Source of the DNA: Mesodorylaimus sp. YZB2_4
Lineage: Eukaryota; Nematoda; Enoplea; Dorylaimida; Dorylaimidae
NCBI GenBank assembly: GCA_030248295.1
Contig: JASANH010000938.1
Span: 2,232,001 to 2,296,000, forward strand
Reading direction: 5' to 3'
DNA length: 64,000 nt
This document shows positions 63,793 through 64,000 of this stretch, piece by piece. The position numbers and the translations under genes are program-made. Below the pieces are notes generated by a model. The model was not told the DNA's origin. It saw only the letters and a list, made by a program, of their open reading frames with translations, and searched no databases. The first letter of the stretch is position 1; each line of letters opens with the position of its first letter.

Positions 63793-64000
63793 CTGAAAGT
63801 ATGGGTGGCATGAAAGAGCCAGGTAGTGTGTCAGGACACACGAAGAGCACGAGTGCTGGTCAATAAAATGGCATTTTAAATGGACAATTGCTTGCCCAAT
63901 TCACGAAAGCAGTTCAACTACAAATAGCTACGCGGCACGGTTTAGTTGGGGCCTTACTGGAATAGAGCTAGCAGATGGCTTCACAGCTCCCGCATTGTAT
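63793..64000 (-). other. 5' region of the large Ser-rich gene, possible upstream exon
   Basis: An acceptor-like sequence lies directly upstream of 63792 on the minus strand, and a donor-like GTAAG at about 63953-63957 marks the end of a probable upstream exon (63958 to the window edge). In the phase needed to join, that segment contains a stop, so it may be noncoding or joined differently. Confidence 0.35.

Overview
The window is nuclear DNA of an invertebrate animal with a compact genome. Eleven protein-coding genes recognisable by family, three genes I cannot name and a mobile-element block fit into 64 kb. Introns are mostly 50-100 bp with GTAAG donors and TTTCAG-type acceptors, and genes are often separated by only 150-600 bp. 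Metazoan-only families (Shc, ZP-domain proteins, Asx-like DEUBAD, ZFR) exclude plants and fungi. The ShKT tail on a carboxypeptidase, paired ZP genes and frequent CTACAGTA octamers would suit an ecdysozoan such as a nematode or tardigrade, but I cannot fix the phylum.

Left third (1-24 kb). In order: 5' part of an AFG3L2-type m-AAA protease (-), eIF3i (-), zinc-finger/DZF protein ZFR (-), an Asx-like DEUBAD/AT-hook protein (+), PRC1/MAP65/Ase1 (+), a degraded LTR-retrotransposon zone with LTRs in inverted orientation around a gag remnant, a foldback (MITE-like) palindrome, acyl-protein thioesterase LYPLA (+), and a secreted B-type zinc carboxypeptidase ending in a ShKT domain (-).

Middle (24.8-31.8 kb). 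One L1-like non-LTR retrotransposon on the minus strand, flanked by a perfect 15-bp target-site duplication and carrying several disabling mutations. It is itself interrupted near its 3' end by a 1.25-kb terminal-inverted-repeat element with an OTU-protease-like remnant. This is a clear nested insertion.

Right part (32-64 kb). An unrecognised basic single-pass membrane protein (+), two ZP-domain membrane proteins arranged tail to tail (one with introns, one intronless), a Shc adaptor (-), a DUF4139 protein of the F37C4.5 type (+), a large protein combining two doublecortin domains, IQ motifs and five PLAT domains (+), an annexin (-), replication termination factor 2 RTF2 (-), and a very large Ser/His/Lys-rich protein of unknown function (-). 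Two copies of a tRNA-derived SINE lie in this part, one in an intron of the doublecortin-PLAT gene.

There is no operon-like logic. The genes are mostly unrelated housekeeping, signalling and surface or cytoskeletal functions. Splice sites and starts were read by eye, so exon boundaries carry some uncertainty. The most unusual items are the inverted-LTR gag element, the LINE with its nested OTU/TIR element, the DCX-IQ-PLAT fusion, the carboxypeptidase-ShKT fusion, and the convergent ZP pair in which one copy has lost all introns.
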